In this document: one piece after another, positions 8,955-11,183 of the stretch | Layout: each line of letters opens with the position of its first letter | How positions within the stretch are numbered: position 1 is the first letter of the stretch | Assembly (NCBI GenBank): GCA_001430745.1 | Contig: KQ482018.1 | Coordinates: 850,703-861,885, forward strand | From: Auxenochlorella pyrenoidosa | Lineage: Eukaryota; Chlorophyta; Trebouxiophyceae; Chlorellales; Chlorellaceae | Length of the DNA: 11,183 nt | Direction of reading: 5' to 3' | The notes under the pieces: model-generated | Seen by the model: the letters and a program-made list of their open reading frames with translations, nothing else | Database searches by the model: none | Told to the model about the DNA's origin: nothing | Position numbers and translations under genes: made by a program

Positions 8955-11077
8955 ATGACTTGGCCAACGAACCTCGACAACACAACCGTCCTCGATACCG
9001 TAGCGAGCTACACGAGCGTGAGCACGGCTTCTCTTGTTTCTCCTTCAGCTTTCGACGCCTTATACAAACCTAGGGAGACGACAGAATGCAGGGAATCGAT
9101 CGCGATGCCTTGGTCTGCTTTCCGCTGCCGCCGCGGCTCCACAGGTTTCCCCGCCCCGCTGCCTGCCGCTCCACTGCTTGCATCGTTCCTTGCGCCAGCC
9201 TTGTGCTCGCCACCTAGAGGCCCCTGCATACTGCCACTGCTGCAGGATGCTGCGACATCACCGCGGCTCAGCAATGCCAGCAGAAGGCAGACTGGAGGGA
9301 TTGCTGCGGTGCGCTCTGCCGCTTTGGACCGTGCTGCCCCTTTGCGCTGTCCCGTCTGCCTGCCTCCTTGGCAACATCGCCTCCACATGGCTTCATTCTT
9401 TCTTCAACTTCAAACCCAACCTTGCAGTCGCCCAGCGCCGACCCAGAGCTGTGGCAGGCCATTGCAGCTTCGCTGGAGGACCAGGGCAAGCGGCAGCAGC
9501 GGCAGCTGTCGCGCCACCTCAGCGACGTCTCACCCGACGTTGCCGGCCGCCTGCGGGAGCAGCGGCGCCAGCAGCTGCGCTGCTCGCCCGAGGGCGTGAC
9601 CTTCTTCTGCTGGGAGGGGGAAGCGGGCGGCAGCAGCCGGGGCAGCGGCGAGGGCGGCGGGTGCAGCGGCGAAGGCGGCGGCTGTGCCAGCAGCGTCGGC
9701 GGCAGCGCCGCGCCGGGCCCAGCAGCGGGAGCGGCAGCAGCTGTGCAGGACTGCGGGTTGGTGCTGCCGTCGATGGCGGCGTACCCGCCTGCTGTGCGCG
9801 AGGCGGTGCTTGGGCAGCTGCAGAATGAGTACTTGCAGAGCGAGGCCGAGACGGTGAGCGGGCAGTGGTGAGCTCGCAGGCTGGGCGCTCGCACGCAGCT
9901 CCAAAGCTGCGCGCAGCATGAGGCCCGTCGCGGCAGTGGGATGCCTGTCGAGCCTTGCCGCAGCCTCTGCGACGGCTGCGCCCGCAAGCTGCCATGCGCA
10001 ACTCTCTGCGCCGGCGCCAACCTATGCGGGAGCCCTGTCCGCCCTGCAGGAGGGCGTGATCAACGCAGTCCCTGGCTGCACGCCCCAAATTGTGCTGAGC
10101 ACGCTGGGAGACGGCAACTGCCTGAGCCACTCCTGCTCCCTGGGCGTGTTTGGTGTGCACGACAAGGATGGGAGACTCAGGTGGGGCAGCCCCCGCCCCG
10201 CTGCCGGCACGGCCCTGGCTTGCCAGGGCGGGGATCGAGGTTGGTTGCGAGCAGCACTAACTGAAGGCTTGCCTGGCTGGGGGGAAGGGGCCAGTACGTT
10301 AGCCACCCACCTGCCTGCCTGCTGGCTTAGCGGCTGTTGGGCGGTGGAGAGGGCCTGGCGTGAGCGCACCGCTGGGCCGCAGCCCTTAAGGCGCCCAGGT
10401 GCTCACCCATTGCAGGAGCACCATCCACGCAACCATGGCGCACCCGGTGGCGGGGCAGCGCATCCGCGCGCGCTTTGAGCGGCAGCTGGCGGCCAGCGGG
10501 CTGCCGCCGGTGAGGGCGCCTGCTTGTGCTCCTGCCGGGCTTGAACAGGCCGGCCTGGCTGTGCACACACATGTGCGTCATTGACCCCTGCTCACCGCCC
10601 TGATCACCCCCACACCTGAAAGCACCAGCTGCATGCATGCCAGCCGGTTGGCGCCCAGCGCCTGCCCCGCCTGCTGCGCCCCACCCCGTGGCTTGCCCCG
10701 CAGGATGCCTGGCCTGCTGAGTGGGAGCGCGAGCTGTCCAGCTTCCACACCAGCTCGGCGTACCTGTCGGATGTGCATGCTTACGTGCTGGCCAATGTGC
10801 TGCGCCGGCCCCTGCTGGTGTACGGCGACAGACAGGTGAGGGCCGGAAGCGCCTGCGCCTCCCGCCGCCCGCCGTGGGGTGGTCTGAGTGTCTGGCCCTC
10901 GCTTCCAGGTGCATCGCTCGCCGTGCTTGGCAAGGGGCCGGGGGCTGGCTTTGACGGAAGCAGGGCTCTGTGGACGCTGCGCACGTGCGCCCGTAGGCAG
11001 ACGAGGCGGCGCTGGTGGGCATCTACCTGCCCTCGCTGTGGCCCCGCCCGCAGGAGCAGTGCTGCCGGCAGCCGCTG
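8955..11077 (+). CDS. OTU-family deubiquitinase, A20/Cezanne/TRABID-like, with N-terminal UIM (3' end outside window)
   Basis: Exons proposed: 8955-9017 (tentative), 9428-9853, 10050-10180, 10416-10509, 10704-10835 and 10997-11077; phases 0, 0, 2, 0, 0; 309 residues so far, with a GTGAGC donor at 11078. OTU enzymes are cysteine proteases that cleave ubiquitin chains. The N-terminal part has DPELWQAIAASLED (residues 26-39), fitting the UIM pattern LxxAxxxS followed by acidic residues. A Gly/Ser/Ala-rich linker ends exon 2. The OTU core begins near 177 with LSTLGDGNCLSHSCSLGVFG, Cys187 being the expected nucleophile, then HDKDGRLR, DVHAYVLANVLRRPLLVYGD and VGIYLPSLWP. The pairing of xxLxxVHAxVLAxVLRRP with IYLP is characteristic of the A20/Cezanne/TRABID group rather than OTUB or OTUD3/6. 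The catalytic His segment lies beyond the window. The first exon is the weakest part. Confidence 0.87.
9018..9427 (+). other. Probable intron 1 of the OTU gene
   Basis: The donor GTGAGC at 9018 and the acceptor CCTTGCAG at 9427 are both phase 0, and the acceptor has a clear pyrimidine-rich tract. The alternative is that translation starts at the in-frame ATG at 9368, but that lies inside the pyrimidine tract and has a poor upstream context. No other exon is supported in these 410 nt. Confidence 0.5.
9428..9853 (+). other. Exon 2 of the OTU gene: UIM and low-complexity linker
   Basis: A 426-nt exon with an open frame and a GTGAGC donor. It encodes the UIM, a basic Gln/Arg-rich helix (QGKRQQRQLSRHL), the segment EGVTFFCWEG, a Gly/Ser/Glu then Ala-rich linker, and a helix ending YLQSEAET just before the OTU core. 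Confidence 0.85.
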
Positions 11078-11183
11078 GTGAGCCGCCGCCGACTCCCGCG
11101 GCCGCCAGCAGAGTGCCGCACTACTGTGCCGGGATTGTTTGGCCTTGCCTGCCATTGTCGCCCACCAGTTCCCAAAACCCAGA

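Noticed and set aside
9368..9427. ATG at 9368 as the start of the OTU protein
   Set aside because: The segment looks like a pyrimidine-rich tract leading to TTGCAG, and the ATG context is poor. It cannot be fully excluded, since the frame is open.
9917..10049. Longer OTU exon 3 starting near 9917
   Set aside because: The frame is open, but an acceptor at 9916 gives the wrong phase after the exon ending 9853, while 10049 fits phase 0.
1..11183. CRISPR arrays, transposons, tRNA or rRNA genes
   Set aside because: No spaced direct repeats, transposase-like or reverse-transcriptase-like proteins, terminal repeats or tRNA-like folds were seen on either strand by eye.

Overview
The window is nuclear DNA from an intron-rich, GC-rich green alga, most likely a trebouxiophyte of the Chlorella type. 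The grounds are very high GC, short coding exons (about 60-430 nt) alternating with introns of about 125-410 nt, C-rich tracts before TGCAG acceptors, and plant-like versions of the proteins. Species identity is inference; nothing here names the organism. No bacterial, viral or transposon genes were seen.

Three protein genes were reconstructed by hand from splice signals, reading phase and family conservation. (1) 1-1917, minus strand: the 5' part (five exons, 273 residues) of a TPR-repeat protein of a plant/algal type, running off the left edge. (2) 2684-8585, plus strand: a complete 16-exon gene for acylamino-acid-releasing enzyme (acyl-peptide hydrolase, AARE/APEH), 772 residues, with intact Ser-Asp-His triad and HGGPH motif. 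(3) about 8955-11077, plus strand: the 5' part of an OTU-family deubiquitinase of the A20/Cezanne/TRABID type with an N-terminal ubiquitin-interacting motif, running off the right edge before its catalytic histidine. Genes 1 and 2 are divergent and share a 766-bp promoter region; genes 2 and 3 are in tandem, about 370 bp apart in the proposed model.

The AARE and OTU products both act in protein turnover (removal of N-acylated amino acids from peptides; ubiquitin editing). In a nuclear genome this adjacency is weak evidence of a functional link.

Most of what is unusual concerns splicing. Four of 24 complete introns appear to use GC instead of GT donors. AARE intron 10 ends in a duplicated 3' splice site whose two copies lie exactly 105 nt apart and in the same frame, so the upstream one would add 35 residues. 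AARE intron 11 holds a 31-nt segment with good splice sites at both ends that would shift the frame. Eleven of 15 AARE introns are phase 1, eight of them splitting a GGC glycine codon as G|GC. Introns also hold long G runs (14 and 19 nt) and CCCCCA hexamer arrays.
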